This document shows, one piece after another, positions 15,509 to 25,277 of a stretch of DNA of 64,000 nucleotides (positions within the stretch are counted from its first letter, which is position 1; every line of letters begins with the position of its first letter). A program made the translations under genes and the position numbers. The stretch is from Pandoraea cepalis. GTDB lineage: Bacteria; Pseudomonadota; Gammaproteobacteria; Burkholderiales; Burkholderiaceae. Under the pieces are notes generated by a model. The model saw only the letters and a list, made by a program, of their open reading frames with translations. It searched no databases and was not told where the DNA came from. The DNA is taken from positions 62,001 to 126,000 of the forward strand of contig NZ_CABPSL010000006.1 of the NCBI RefSeq assembly GCF_902459665.1, read 5' to 3'.

Positions 15509-17638
15509 TCAAATTGCGCCATCACGCCACTCCACCACGAAGTGCTTGAGTGCCTGCGCCATGCGTTCGACCACAGGTTGCCAGTGTGCGCGGGCCTCCT
15601 GGCGAAACAGACGCATCCCCGGATACCAGGGCGAGTCGTCGCGATCGAGCAGCCAGCGCCAATCGGGAACAAACGGCAACAGCACCCATACCGGACGTCC
15701 CATCGCGCCTGCCAGATGAACGGGCGACGAATCGACCGACACCAACAAATCCGCGAGATGCAAAATCGCCGCAGTGTCCTCGAAATCGCGAATCCCGTCG
15801 CTGAGCGACACCATCGACATGCCGTCGGGAGGCGTGCTTGCCTGCGGGGCCGCCGGCCCCTTCTGAATCGAAAGGAATGTCGCGCCACTCGCCCCCAACG
15901 GGCCGAGTTGTGCGAGCGACATGGACCGGTTGCCGTCGTTGACGTGTTCCGGGCGCCCCGCCCACACCACGGCGACCCACGGGCGCGGCACGTCGGCCAA
16001 TTTTTCGCGCCAATGGGCGACGCGCTCGGGGTCGGCGCTCAGGTACGATACGTCGCCCGGCAGATCGGCGAGCGTCAAGCCCATCGCCATTGGCAGGCTC
16101 ATCAGTTCGCAATGCTGATCGAACGTCACCGGCAACGTGCCGCGAGCGACGATATCGTCATCGCCCCACATGCGCCTGGCGATCGGCAATGCTTCCGGAT
16201 TGATCTCCAGGATCACGCGCGCCTGACTGCGCTCACGCGCCCAGCGCGCCATGCGCAGGAACTGGAACGTGTCTCCGTAGCCCTGCTCGTCGTGGATGAG
16301 GAGCGTCTGGCCGGGAATCGGTCTGCCGTCCCAACGCGGGCGTTGCACCTTGCGCTCAATGGACTGCGTATGTTCGAGGCGGTAGCGGTGGCGATACTCG
16401 CGCCAACCACGCTCGAAGTCGCCGAGCAGGAGCAACGTCTCGGCGAGATCGAAGCGGTTGGACAGGTCGCCAGGCACCTGACGGGCAAGCCTGTCGAGTA
16501 TGTCTCGTGCCTCGTGCACCTTGCCTTGCGCGCGCAAGACCATCGCAAGCAATCGCCACATCACCACGGGCGCGGTCTCGGCGCCCACGACCTCGCGCAG
16601 CATCGACTCAGCCCTTTCGTACGCCTGCGCATGGACGCACGCCACGATGGCGTCGTGAACCGAGGTCATATCCGGCGGTGTGGCGAGCAACTGCGGCACC
16701 GAGGGCGGGACACCGTCGACGAGTGCCGGGCGATGGCGCGTCACCCTCTGCGCCTCGACAAGCGCAAGCGCAGCCCGCGCATCGTGACTCTCCGGGTGGA
16801 GGGCGAGCGCATCGCGAGCACAATCGAGTGCCTCGTCCAACCGTCCCACCAGCGGCAGAATCCGGGCACGAGTCACGAGCGTGGAGAAATGCTGGGGGGC
16901 GAACGCCGACATGATCTCCACGACCTGCAACCCCGCCGCCACGTCTCCACTGGAAACTTCAATGTCGGCAAGATTACGGTAGGCGTCGACGAACGACGGA
17001 TCCAGCTCAATGGCGCGGCGCGCCAGAGTTCGCGCTTCGGTAAAGCGCTGCTGTGCGCTCAGCAGCGACGCCAGATTGCTGTGCACGTCCGCGCGTAGCG
17101 GGTCGATTTCAAGGGCCCGGAGATAGTGCGTCTCGGCAGACTCCTGACGCCCCAGCAGACGCGCGGTATTCCCGAGATTGTTGTGCGCATCGGCCGACGC
17201 GGGCAGCAGTTCGCTCACGCGGGTGAGGCATGCCAAGCTCTGATCGAGCTGTCCGACCTCCTGCAACACTATTCCGAGGTTGTTCCACCCGGCAGCAAAC
17301 GCCGGATCGATTTTGACGGACCGGCGCGCCGCCGCCAGCGCCTCATCGAGCCGGCCCGCCTGTCGGCACATCTCGGCCAGATCGGACCAACTGGACGCCA
17401 GCGCACCGGGCGCCCGGCAGGCGGTGCGCAGATGGTCGATCGCCATGTCGCGCTTGCCATAGGCATGGGCCATGAGGCCGAGGAGATAATGCGCGTCCGG
17501 GTGCTCGGGCGACGCTTCCAGCACGCGCCGGCACAGGACTTCTGCCTGGGGCGCCTGTCCCGCCTGCCAATGCGAATGGGCTAACGCAATCGCCTGAGCG
17601 AAGGTCAGCATTCCGGGAGTCGAAGCAGCGGCAGACAT
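15509..17638 (-). CDS. TPR protein with C-terminal glycosyltransferase 9/OGT-like domain
   Basis: 709 residues. The N-terminal 400 or so residues are tandem tetratricopeptide repeats, recognisable by repeated GxxxxAxxxYxxAL and NNLG-type segments (HYLLGLMAHAYGKRDMAIDHL, then AGWNNLGIVLQEVGQLDQSL). The C-terminal part (about 430-709) resembles the second Rossmann domain of heptosyltransferase or O-GlcNAc-transferase-like proteins: HDEQGYGDTFQFLRM, WAGRPEHVNDGNRSM and VSVDSSPVHLAGAMGRPVWV. Proteins with this layout are predicted cytoplasmic glycosyltransferases acting on proteins or surface glycans, often near motility or envelope genes. It leads a two-gene unit with the lipoprotein hydrolase. 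Acceptor and sugar unknown. Confidence 0.83.
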   Translation of the reverse strand: MSAAASTPGMLTFAQAIALAHSHWQAGQAPQAEVLCRRVLEASPEHPDAHYLLGLMAHAYGKRDMAIDHLRTACRAPGALASSWSDLAEMCRQAGRLDEALAAARRSVKIDPAFAAGWNNLGIVLQEVGQLDQSLACLTRVSELLPASADAHNNLGNTARLLGRQESAETHYLRALEIDPLRADVHSNLASLLSAQQRFTEARTLARRAIELDPSFVDAYRNLADIEVSSGDVAAGLQVVEIMSAFAPQHFSTLVTRARILPLVGRLDEALDCARDALALHPESHDARAALALVEAQRVTRHRPALVDGVPPSVPQLLATPPDMTSVHDAIVACVHAQAYERAESMLREVVGAETAPVVMWRLLAMVLRAQGKVHEARDILDRLARQVPGDLSNRFDLAETLLLLGDFERGWREYRHRYRLEHTQSIERKVQRPRWDGRPIPGQTLLIHDEQGYGDTFQFLRMARWARERSQARVILEINPEALPIARRMWGDDDIVARGTLPVTFDQHCELMSLPMAMGLTLADLPGDVSYLSADPERVAHWREKLADVPRPWVAVVWAGRPEHVNDGNRSMSLAQLGPLGASGATFLSIQKGPAAPQASTPPDGMSMVSLSDGIRDFEDTAAILHLADLLVSVDSSPVHLAGAMGRPVWVLLPFVPDWRWLLDRDDSPWYPGMRLFRQEARAHWQPVVERMAQALKHFVVEWRDGAI

Positions 17639-17751
17639 CGAGAGGCGGTCGGGAGACGGTAGGCACTGCGCGATACTTCCACGGCGGTCGCTGCCATGTC
17701 AATCGTTGCGACCGCCGGACGCGTACGAACGTTTCCGAACACGCGCGACGC

Positions 17752-20492
17752 TCAGAAACGCTGTTGTACGCGCACAATCCCCGTGTGCGACACAAAGCCC
17801 GCCCCCGCTTGCAGGTCGTAGCGAATCGAGGCACTCAGGTTGTTCGCTTTCATCAGGGTCAGGCCCAGCGAGATATCGGCCAGGTCCGACACCGGCGTAG
17901 CGCCCACGGTCGTGAACGCCGTCTGGCCGGACGGATCCGCAGCGAAGCTCGCGCCCGTCGTTTGACGCGTACGGTTGTACTCATGCAGCCAACGCACGCT
18001 CAGTTCGGGCACCCACATCCCCCTCGCCGTTTCGAATGGCAAGGCGACCTTCGCCCCCAGCGCGCTACGCACCGAACTAGCGCCGACACTGCCGACCGTA
18101 AGCGCCGAGCCATTGCCACCCGTTTCGGTATAGCCGTTCTGGTTCAGATAGCCATATGTGACGCCCGCCAGCGGCGTGACGATGGCACGTCCCAGCGCCA
18201 GTGGCCAGCCGAATTCGGCGCCGAACACGAATTGTTGACCGTTGAAGTTGCCATGGGCCACGCCGTTGAATCCCGGCATCGACACCGATCGCGTCGTATC
18301 GTAGTGTTGCAGCACCGCCGAGCCTGACAGGTTCACGTACCACGGCTCGCCGGTGTACGCGGCGTACCCAATGAGGCCATACCCGTTCACGCCGGTCGTA
18401 TTGCCCGACGTGCTACCGTCATTGTCGATCGCCGTGCGCGAGAACTGGATCGCTCCCCCCGCACGCCAGCGCTCGCCGAACGCTCTGTCTGCACCGACGA
18501 CCAGTCCACCGTAGTTGGCGCTGTAGCCGTCGACGTCGTTACGCACCGACTGGCTGGCGTGACCGCCGAAGGCCTGTCCCCAGACGCCCCAGTTGGCTGC
18601 GCTGTCGCCCGTCGCAATCCCGGTGCCCCCGGCCTGCGCTACGCGCAGGCTGTTGACGTGCGCACCGACCACGCCCAGCGATTCGAAGGTGGCCGCGCCG
18701 GCGGCACGCGTATTCTGCGCCGGGGCGAGTTGCTTGCCGACCCGATTGGCCGAGTCCGTCGAACCGCCGCTCAGCGACCCGAGTGCCGCGTTGTACAGAT
18801 TCAGCAGTTGGGCGTCGCTCACGCCGGTGTAGCCCAGCAAGCCCCGCAGCGACGACTGCGCGTTGGGTGCCGACGCAAGCAAGGCGTTGGTGCGAGGGTC
18901 GGCGGGCGGTGTCGTACCGGTGCCGCCGCCGTTGTCGGAACCGGCATTCGTATCCGAAATCAACGTCACGACCAGATCCTGCCGACTGCCGTTAGCGACC
19001 GTGGCGCCGGTCGCGCCGAGCGTCGACGAACCGTTGACGCGATAAACCAGCGAACCTTCGTTGTAGGTGGCCGAGCCTGCCGTGTCGATCACGACATAGC
19101 GCTGACCCGCCGCAAACGAATAGCCGAGCGACTGCAAGGCGATGCTCGAACCCGCGGCCAGTGTCGTGTTGCCGCTCACAACCAGGCGTCCGTAGCCGCT
19201 GTCGGTCGTCAAGTCGCCGGTCGTCACCGCATTGCCCGCACAACACCGATCTGAAGCGTGGCGCCTGCCGCCTGCGCGTAATCCCCGGAGACCTGGATGG
19301 CATTGTTGACTTGCAATACCGACGCGTCGTTGAACGCCGTTCGTGTGCCAGCGAGGTTCAGGTCGTCGTTAAGCAGGAGATTGCCGCCGTTGAAGTGTAT
19401 ATCGGCGAGCGAGCTTGAAAGGGTTCCGGGGATAGCACTGCCGAAACCCGTGAGGGTGCCCTGCGCTGCGCCTGACGCCCCCGCGATGGACAAGGCGTGC
19501 GTGCCGGAATGGGAAATGTTGCCCGCAATGATGCCGGCGTTATTGATCTGTCCGATCGTGGCCGCTGCGGAGGCATTCGCGATGGCCTCGCCGGCGCTGG
19601 AAATGAGCCCGCCCGCGAGATTGTTGAGGGTACCGATCGAGTCCTCGTTGTAAATACCGTAGCTCCCGCCCGAAATCGTTCCAGCGTTGTTGATCGTGCC
19701 AATGATGCCGTGATAGGTCGTGCCACCGACCACGGTACCGCGGTTGTCGATGCCGGTGCCGGAGCCGAGCCCACTGGTGCCATCGATCAGGCCAAGGGGC
19801 AGGTTGTCGATCGTCGTGAGGGTCGCGCTTCGGTTCATCACCGCGCTTTGCGTGCCCGTAATGGTGCCGCTGTTCGTCAGCGTGCCCAACTGCGTCGGTG
19901 CACTGCTCTTGAACGAGGCCACGCCATAACGGCCCGAGATAGTCCCCGTGTTGGTCAACTGACCGAGATACGACGTGTTCTCCACACCATACCCGTTGGC
20001 GGCGGAGATCGAGCCGGAATTGGATGCAGACGTCAGTGTGCCGGCGTTGTCGATGCCCGCGTTGCTCGGCGAGAAAATCAACCCGCTGTTCTCGAGACGC
20101 GCCACACTGCCCCGCAACGAAATCTGCAATGCGATATTGCCGACCAGCGTGCCAGCGTTCGAAATTGTCCCGAACGTGTTCACGATTTGGGCGAAGGTCG
20201 CGCCCGTGATCGACAGGGTCGTACCGTCATAGCGCCAATTCGTCGACGAGGCGGTGTCGGCCAGACCGACAAAGAGAAGCCGGCGGCCGTCCATGATGGC
20301 GGCCGCCGGCGGGAATGCCCACACCGGTCCTGTGTTCAGCGAAGCCGCCGCAACGACGGCGGCGACCGCCGCTTTGCGGACACGGCGGTGGTCCGCCGCG
20401 CGCGACGTTCCGCCATGACCGCCGGCCACTTCGGACGCGACCTGATGCATGCCCAGACTGGCGCTCCATACCACACGATAGATGCGATTCAT
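17752..20492 (-). pseudogene. Type V autotransporter, interrupted by a frameshift
   Basis: One gene in two reading frames. From the ATG at 20492 the product starts MNRIYRVVWSASLGMHQVAS, the extended signal peptide region of large autotransporters, followed by a beta-helical passenger full of NAGTISG-type repeats, and stops at 19224 after ATLQIGVV. The continuing sequence (GNAVTTGDLTTDSGYGRLVV) is in another frame that starts at about 19230 and runs to 17752, with a linker and a C-terminal autotransporter beta-barrel (AFGGHASQSVRNDVDGYSAN, final VRVQQRF). Between GVV and GNA one base is missing relative to an in-frame codon, at 19229-19240. As read, the passenger would not be exported. It is either a recent pseudogene or a sequencing error; the rest of both frames is intact. 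Confidence 0.85.
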
Positions 20493-20926
20493 TCGATTTC
20501 CCGGAATACGGCTTTCTTATTACAACGCGTTGACTCGTGGATTCAGAACGGGCTCGCGCGCAGCGACCGACACGTAGGCGCAAGACCTCCGTCATGGCAG
20601 GGAAGTCCGGCCGTATCGGTCAGAAGGATGGGATGCGTGAGCGTCGCGGCACACGCTCGCTACGGCATGAGCGCGGTCTGATTCAAGGCGATGACGTGGC
20701 CTGCCTCTGGGGCAGGATCACCGATGGTGCGAGAAGCGGCATGAAACATTCGAACGACCCCGTGTTTGTTCACCTGTACGACGCGCTTGACAGCGCTCGT
20801 CATTTTTTGTTCGGCGAATCCTTCCATACCATTTACCGACTGTCAATCGGCATTTTTTTCGCCGGTCGGCAGGCGCCCACAGGCTTGCGCTACACTCGGC
20901 TGACCGAACCAAGAAAGGAAATACGC
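20493..20926. other. Intergenic region between autotransporter and glutathione peroxidase
   Basis: 434 bp between divergent genes. It must hold both promoters, but no convincing operator, repeat or small gene was found; open frames here lack ribosome sites and family resemblance. A TTTTTTTC tract near 20848 and the AAGAAAGGAA site just before the peroxidase start are the only notable elements. Confidence 0.4.
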
Positions 20927-21472
20927 ATGAGCACCCCTATCGAAAACATCGCGGTGACGCGCAACGACGGCGGCGCCGCAACCTTGGGCGACTATACGGG
21001 ACGCGTGCGTCTGGTGGTCAACGTCGCGTCGAAGTGCGGCCTCACACCGCAGTACGAGGGCCTTGAACGCCTGTACGAAGAAAAGCGCGCCGCCGGCCTC
21101 GAAGTCCTCGCCTTCCCCGCCAACAATTTCAAGGGTCAGGAGCCGGGCACCGATGCCGAGATCCTCGACTTCTGCACCACGCAATACAACGTCACGTTCC
21201 CGCTGTTCGCCAAGCTCTCGGCACTGGGCGACGACCGTCACCCGCTCTACACGGCGCTTGTCGAAGCACAGCCCGCAGCGATCGGCGAAGGCCCGTTCCG
21301 CGAGCGTCTCAAAGGCTTCGGCGTAGTCCGCGAGAACCCGGCCGACGTGTTGTGGAATTTCGAGAAGTTTCTGATCGGACGCAACGGGCAGGTCGTGGCC
21401 CGCTTCTCACCGGACGTCAAGGCCGACGACCCGCGGCTGGTCGCCGCCATCGACGCGGAGTTGGCGAAGTAA
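20927..21472 (+). CDS. Glutathione peroxidase family protein
   Basis: 181 residues from the ATG at 20927, preceded by AAAGGA. The peroxidatic cysteine is Cys37 in VNVASKCGLTPQY (cysteine rather than selenocysteine), with the partner Gln71 in FPANNFKGQEPGT and Trp in VLWNFEKFL, the catalytic tetrad of the family. The length matches bacterial BtuE/Gpx proteins, which reduce lipid and hydrogen peroxides, usually with thioredoxin in non-selenium forms. Cytoplasmic or periplasmic location cannot be decided, but no signal peptide is seen. Monocistronic, convergent with the end of the large catabolic operon. Confidence 0.93.
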   Translation: MSTPIENIAVTRNDGGAATLGDYTGRVRLVVNVASKCGLTPQYEGLERLYEEKRAAGLEVLAFPANNFKGQEPGTDAEILDFCTTQYNVTFPLFAKLSALGDDRHPLYTALVEAQPAAIGEGPFRERLKGFGVVRENPADVLWNFEKFLIGRNGQVVARFSPDVKADDPRLVAAIDAELAK

Positions 21473-21483
21473 TCGCACCATGC

Positions 21484-21511
21484 AAAAAGGGGCAGCGCAA
21501 ACGCGTGCCCC
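21484..21511 (-). terminator. Intrinsic terminator of the 17-gene minus-strand operon
   Basis: Read on the minus strand: stem GGGGCA...TGCCCC (21511-21506 / 21494-21489) with an inner GCG/CGC pairing around a TTTG loop, followed immediately by TTTTT (21488-21484). A classic rho-independent terminator about 190 bp after the last gene of the operon; it could also act weakly on the peroxidase transcript from the other side. Confidence 0.8.
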
Positions 21512-21700
21512 CTCGTGCCACAAGCGTCGGCAGGACGGTTGCCGGCGCGCCATGAACGCCTTCCGAAACGACCTCACGTCTGGCAAGGTCGATCCGGGCC
21601 TCATGACGCCACATCGCGCGCCGGTTCCCGCTTCTCGCGACAACTCGTGAAATGCGGCGCGTCATCCCCCCTGGGATTGACGCTTCCGCGATGACTCGAC

Positions 21701-22672
21701 TCAGCGCTTGGCCGTGTCAGTCATGAACTTGCCGGTTGGCGCTTCGCTCCCCTTTTTCTGACGGCGCGTGTTGCCGTCGAGTCCGCCGTCCACCGCCCAT
21801 TCGGCAAATACCGTCGGCCCCGGCTCGAAGTCGCGCGGCTGCCATTCCGGCGTAAGGATGTCCTCGTCGGCGTAATACTCGATGAGCGCGCCGCACGGAT
21901 TCTTGAAGTACCAGAAATACGCCGACGAAATCGGGTGACGGCCCGGGCCCAACTGGGTTTCCCATCCGCAGCGGTCGATATGCATGCCGCCGCCGAATAC
22001 TTCGTGGATATCTCGCACGGTGAACGCCACATGGTTCAGCCCGCGCTTGCCGTTCGGCAACGCCAGCAGGAACAGATCGTGATGCCCGCCGTGCGGCGCG
22101 CAGCGCATGAACGCGCCACGATCCGGATAGCGATCCGACAGCTCGAAGCCGAGCTTCGTTTCATAGAACGTCTGCGTGGCCGCGAGCGCGTTGGTGAAGA
22201 ACACGACATGCCCCACTTCGATCGGCTGGGCACGCTCATACACCGGGCTCGGCGTGTTCACGCGCTGCGCCGCGATCCCCCACGGATTGCTCAATGCGCC
22301 CTTCACGTCCACGGCCCGCTTGGCAGTCACTTCCACTCGCACGGCCAGACCGTTGGGGTCAACGCAACCTGTCGCACCGTCCTTGAAGTAATAGCCCGGC
22401 TGGTCAGCGAAGCGGTCGGCGATGGCGGCCACTTCTTCGGCCGTCGTCACGCCCCACGTCACTTCGCGCAGCGTCGGTCCATCTTCCATCGCCGGCGGCA
22501 GCGACGGATCGTCGTGACGCACGGCCAGCACACGGCAACCGTTCAGCGTTTCGAAGCGCGCGCCGTTTGCGTCGACGGACACCTCGGTCAGGCCCCAGTC
22601 GCCCAGAAAGCGACGGCAGGTGTCGAGGTCGGTGACCCCGTAGGTAATTTGTTCGATGCCCAGAATCGTCAT
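21701..22672 (-). CDS. VOC family extradiol ring-cleavage dioxygenase-like protein
   Basis: 323 residues in two VOC modules, the layout of catechol 2,3-dioxygenase and 2,3-dihydroxybiphenyl dioxygenase. The N-terminal module begins GIEQITYGVTDLDTCRRFLG; the catalytic C-terminal module has the three expected metal ligands: His in EVGHVVFFTN, His in GLNHVAFTV and Glu in ALIEYYAD. It should cleave a catechol-type ring at the bond next to the diol using Fe(II) and O2, in the cytoplasm. It is the last gene of the operon after the reductase and Rieske oxygenase genes, the right company for ring activation and opening. Substrate unassigned; a few homologues act on non-catecholic substrates. Confidence 0.82.
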   Translation of the reverse strand: MTILGIEQITYGVTDLDTCRRFLGDWGLTEVSVDANGARFETLNGCRVLAVRHDDPSLPPAMEDGPTLREVTWGVTTAEEVAAIADRFADQPGYYFKDGATGCVDPNGLAVRVEVTAKRAVDVKGALSNPWGIAAQRVNTPSPVYERAQPIEVGHVVFFTNALAATQTFYETKLGFELSDRYPDRGAFMRCAPHGGHHDLFLLALPNGKRGLNHVAFTVRDIHEVFGGGMHIDRCGWETQLGPGRHPISSAYFWYFKNPCGALIEYYADEDILTPEWQPRDFEPGPTVFAEWAVDGGLDGNTRRQKKGSEAPTGKFMTDTAKR

Positions 22673-22706
22673 GACAGTCTCGGGTAGGGGTTCAAAGTGG
22701 GCGCGG

Positions 22707-23672
22707 TCACAGATCCAGCGTCAGACGGTCGCCCTTGCAACCGGACACGCAAATCATCATGACCTTGTTCCCGGCGCGCTCAGCCGCGCTCAGCACCGAA
22801 TCACGGTGATCGGGACAGCCTTCGAGCACACGTGTCTCGCAAGCGCCGCAAACACCTTCCATGCAGCTATGCTCCGCGTCGATACCCGCGGCGAGCAACG
22901 TCTCGAGCAGCGTCGCCCCGGCCGGCACGCTCAGCTCCTTGCCGGACTTCGCGAGCTTCACGACATAGCCCTCGGACGTCGCGGGCGGCGGCGCATCCGG
23001 CGCCGCAGCGAAGCGCTCGATGTGCACGTTGGCGATGCCAGCCTCGGCGCACGCCGCTTCAAAGGCGTCGAGCATCACGCCGGGTCCGCAGCAGTATGCG
23101 TGCGTGCCCGCCGGCTGCCCGGACAGAAACGCCGTGAGCGACGCCGGCTTGCCGCCGTGCTGGTCGTCGAAGTGATAGGTAATGTCGCCGCCCAGCGCGT
23201 TCAGCTCGTCGACGAAAGCGGCTTGCGGCGCCGTGCGCGCGCAATACATCAGCTTGACGTGGCGACCGAGCGCACGCAGGCGTCGATACATGCAGAGAAT
23301 CGGCGTCACGCCGATCCCGCCGGCGACGAGCACCGTGTGCTCGGCGGCGTCGTCAAGTTCGAAGTGATTGCGCGGCGCGGAAATCTCCAGCGTCATCCCC
23401 ACGCGGAAATTGTCGTGGATGAAGCGCGAGCCGCCGCGGCTCTTCGGATCTGCAAGAATGCCGAGCACGTAGCGGTTCGGCTCGCCCGGCGCATTGACGA
23501 GCGAATAGCTGCGCACCAGCCCGCTCGGCAGATGCAGATCGATGTGCGCGCCCGGCGTGAAGTCGGGAAACGGGGTGCCGCTGCCCGCCACCGGCACGAG
23601 TTCGATGCTCATGATGCCCGCCGCTTCGAAGCGAAGCGTGCGCACCATGGCCGACAGAGTTGACTTGCTCAT
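22707..23672 (-). CDS. PDR/VanB family oxidoreductase (Rieske oxygenase reductase)
   Basis: 321 residues from the ATG at 23672. The N-terminal two thirds form a ferredoxin-NADP reductase module: flavin-binding RSYSLVNAPGE, NAD-binding VAGGIGVTPILCMYRRL and a CCGPGVMLDAFE segment. The C-terminus is a plant-type [2Fe-2S] ferredoxin with CMEGVCGACETRVLEGC and a distant Cys in MICVSGC. This order (FMN, NAD, 2Fe-2S) is that of phthalate dioxygenase reductase and VanB. It passes electrons from NADH to the Rieske oxygenase encoded two genes upstream in the same operon. The cofactor (FMN or FAD) is not decided by sequence reading. Confidence 0.92.
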   Translation of the reverse strand: MSKSTLSAMVRTLRFEAAGIMSIELVPVAGSGTPFPDFTPGAHIDLHLPSGLVRSYSLVNAPGEPNRYVLGILADPKSRGGSRFIHDNFRVGMTLEISAPRNHFELDDAAEHTVLVAGGIGVTPILCMYRRLRALGRHVKLMYCARTAPQAAFVDELNALGGDITYHFDDQHGGKPASLTAFLSGQPAGTHAYCCGPGVMLDAFEAACAEAGIANVHIERFAAAPDAPPPATSEGYVVKLAKSGKELSVPAGATLLETLLAAGIDAEHSCMEGVCGACETRVLEGCPDHRDSVLSAAERAGNKVMMICVSGCKGDRLTLDL

Positions 23673-23716
23673 AACGCCGCTCTCAGATGTTGCTGATACT
23701 CTTGACGTCCGCCGGC

Positions 23717-24163
23717 TCAGCCCGCGGCGGACAAATCGATGTCGAGACGCGCGAACGCCTCGATCTCCACGCGCAGCTCCGGAAACACCAGGCCGCTCAC
23801 TTCCACGAGCGTCGAACACGGATACGCCCCGCCGTTCGCCGCCACGTCCGCAAAAAACTCTCGCCGGGCCCGGCCGACCTCGTCCTTGTCGGCAATGTCG
23901 GTCACGTACACCACGAGCTTGTAGATGTTGGCCAGACGCCCGCCACCCGCCTCGACCAGCGCGCGGATCTTGCCCAGCACCACCCGCGTCTGCTCGTAAG
24001 TCGTGAGCGGCTCGACGGCGGCGCGCGTGGCTGGGTGCGCGGTCATGCCCGAGAGCACGATGTCGTTGCCGACGCGAATGCCGTTGCTCCAGGTCGCCGC
24101 GCCCAGATCGGGCACGGCCTGGGCACGGATCCGCTCGGCCTTGAGAGGTGGGTCGATGGGCAT
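23717..24163 (-). CDS. RidA family protein (possible 2-aminomuconate deaminase-like)
   Basis: 148 residues with the RidA/YjgF/TdcF pattern: WSNGIRVGNDIVLSGMTA, a mid segment QTRVVLGKIRALVEAGGG with NIYKLVVYVTD, and the C-terminal FPELRVEIEAFARL, where the conserved Arg of substrate-binding RidA proteins lies. RidA proteins hydrolyse reactive enamines and imines; the family also includes 2-aminomuconate deaminase of aminophenol and nitrobenzoate pathways. Its place between the Rieske oxygenase and reductase genes, with an aldehyde dehydrogenase nearby, makes an enamine-hydrolysing step in a nitrogen-containing aromatic pathway plausible. This is inference from context; a plain 2-iminopropionate deaminase role is possible. 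Confidence 0.85.
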   Translation of the reverse strand: MPIDPPLKAERIRAQAVPDLGAATWSNGIRVGNDIVLSGMTAHPATRAAVEPLTTYEQTRVVLGKIRALVEAGGGRLANIYKLVVYVTDIADKDEVGRARREFFADVAANGGAYPCSTLVEVSGLVFPELRVEIEAFARLDIDLSAAG

Positions 24164-24180
24164 GAAGCGTCTCGCGCGGC

Positions 24181-25212
24181 TTACGCCTTGCCCTGCGCAA
24201 TGCGCTCGAGTTCCGCCTTCGCCAGGTTCTTCAGATGGCGACGCAGACGCACGATACCCATGTCATGTTGATACAGATGCTCGCTCTGGTTGGCATCCGG
24301 CTCCATGTCTTCGAGCATGACGCGATCCTGTTCGAGCACCGCCCAGTGGCGCGCTTCTAGACGGTTGCGATACAGGAAGCGCCACGTATCGCGTTGCCAG
24401 CCGTCGAGCTTGCGGCAGCGCCAGTGGAACACGGCGGCCAGCGTCGGGGAGACCGGCGTGTAGCTGCCCACGATCACGAAGTTGCCGCCGGGGCCGCCCG
24501 TCTTCGGGTACGGAATCTCCAGACGCATCCAGTGCGTGCCGGTATCGGCCCACTCGGTCCAGTCGAAGTTCACGTCACGCTGGCCTTCCTTCTCGAAGAC
24601 AAAGCCACGGTCGGTGTCGCGAATGCGGAAGGCCGCCGTGTTGTCACCCTCGGCCATCGAGTGCGACTGCTTGTGCAGATACGTGCCGTGCATCGGATCC
24701 ATCACGTTGTCGAGCACGTACCGGTAGTCGCCCTTCCACTCGGTGTAGCACAGGAACGACGAGTACTCGCCGTCGGCATCGAGTTCCTCGGGCAACACGA
24801 GCGGCGGCGGCGTGTCGATGTTCTCTGTGGCGTTGTACAGCCAGATCGCGTCGTTGCGCTCGACAATGTGGTACGCCTGCGTCGGACGCGAACCTTCGAG
24901 CTTGCAGCCCGGGCTGCCCGGCACACGCATCACGGTGCCGTCGCAGCGCACTTGCACGCCGTGATAGCCGCAGGCGATGCGATCGCCCATCACGATGCCC
25001 TTGGACAGCGGGGCACCACGGTGCGGGCAATGATCATCGAGGGCATGCACCTGGTTGTCCTGGTCGCGCCAGAACACCAGCTTCTTGCCCAGGCGGCGCA
25101 GCGAGACCGGCTCGCGGCCAACCATGTGCGACGGGCAAATCGGATACCAGAGGTTCTTCAGGCCGCGCTCGAGGATCGCGTCGGCAGTGAGGATAGGCTG
25201 TTGCGTAGTCAT
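24181..25212 (-). CDS. Rieske non-haem iron oxygenase, alpha subunit (PAO/VanA-like)
   Basis: 343 residues from the ATG at 25212 (GGAG site nine bases upstream). The Rieske [2Fe-2S] ligands are Cys62, His64, Cys81 and His84 (CPHRG...CGYHG, normal spacing). The mononuclear iron site shows Asp172, His175 and His180 in NVMDPMHGTYLH. The length suits homomultimeric two-component oxygenases such as vanillate O-demethylase, phthalate dioxygenase or pheophorbide-type enzymes, and the PDR-type reductase two genes downstream is the matching partner. It should hydroxylate or demethylate an aromatic or heterocyclic substrate. The substrate is unknown; no beta subunit gene is present. Confidence 0.92.
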   Translation of the reverse strand: MTTQQPILTADAILERGLKNLWYPICPSHMVGREPVSLRRLGKKLVFWRDQDNQVHALDDHCPHRGAPLSKGIVMGDRIACGYHGVQVRCDGTVMRVPGSPGCKLEGSRPTQAYHIVERNDAIWLYNATENIDTPPPLVLPEELDADGEYSSFLCYTEWKGDYRYVLDNVMDPMHGTYLHKQSHSMAEGDNTAAFRIRDTDRGFVFEKEGQRDVNFDWTEWADTGTHWMRLEIPYPKTGGPGGNFVIVGSYTPVSPTLAAVFHWRCRKLDGWQRDTWRFLYRNRLEARHWAVLEQDRVMLEDMEPDANQSEHLYQHDMGIVRLRRHLKNLAKAELERIAQGKA

Positions 25213-25277
25213 GGGGGACGTCTCCATCGCGATCGCTACGCACCCGCGGCGCGCAGCGATCGAACTCTGTGATGTTG

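Noticed and set aside
19224-19245. Programmed frameshift in the autotransporter
   Set aside because: No slippery heptamer or downstream structure is evident, and autotransporters do not use this; a one-base loss or sequence error is simpler.
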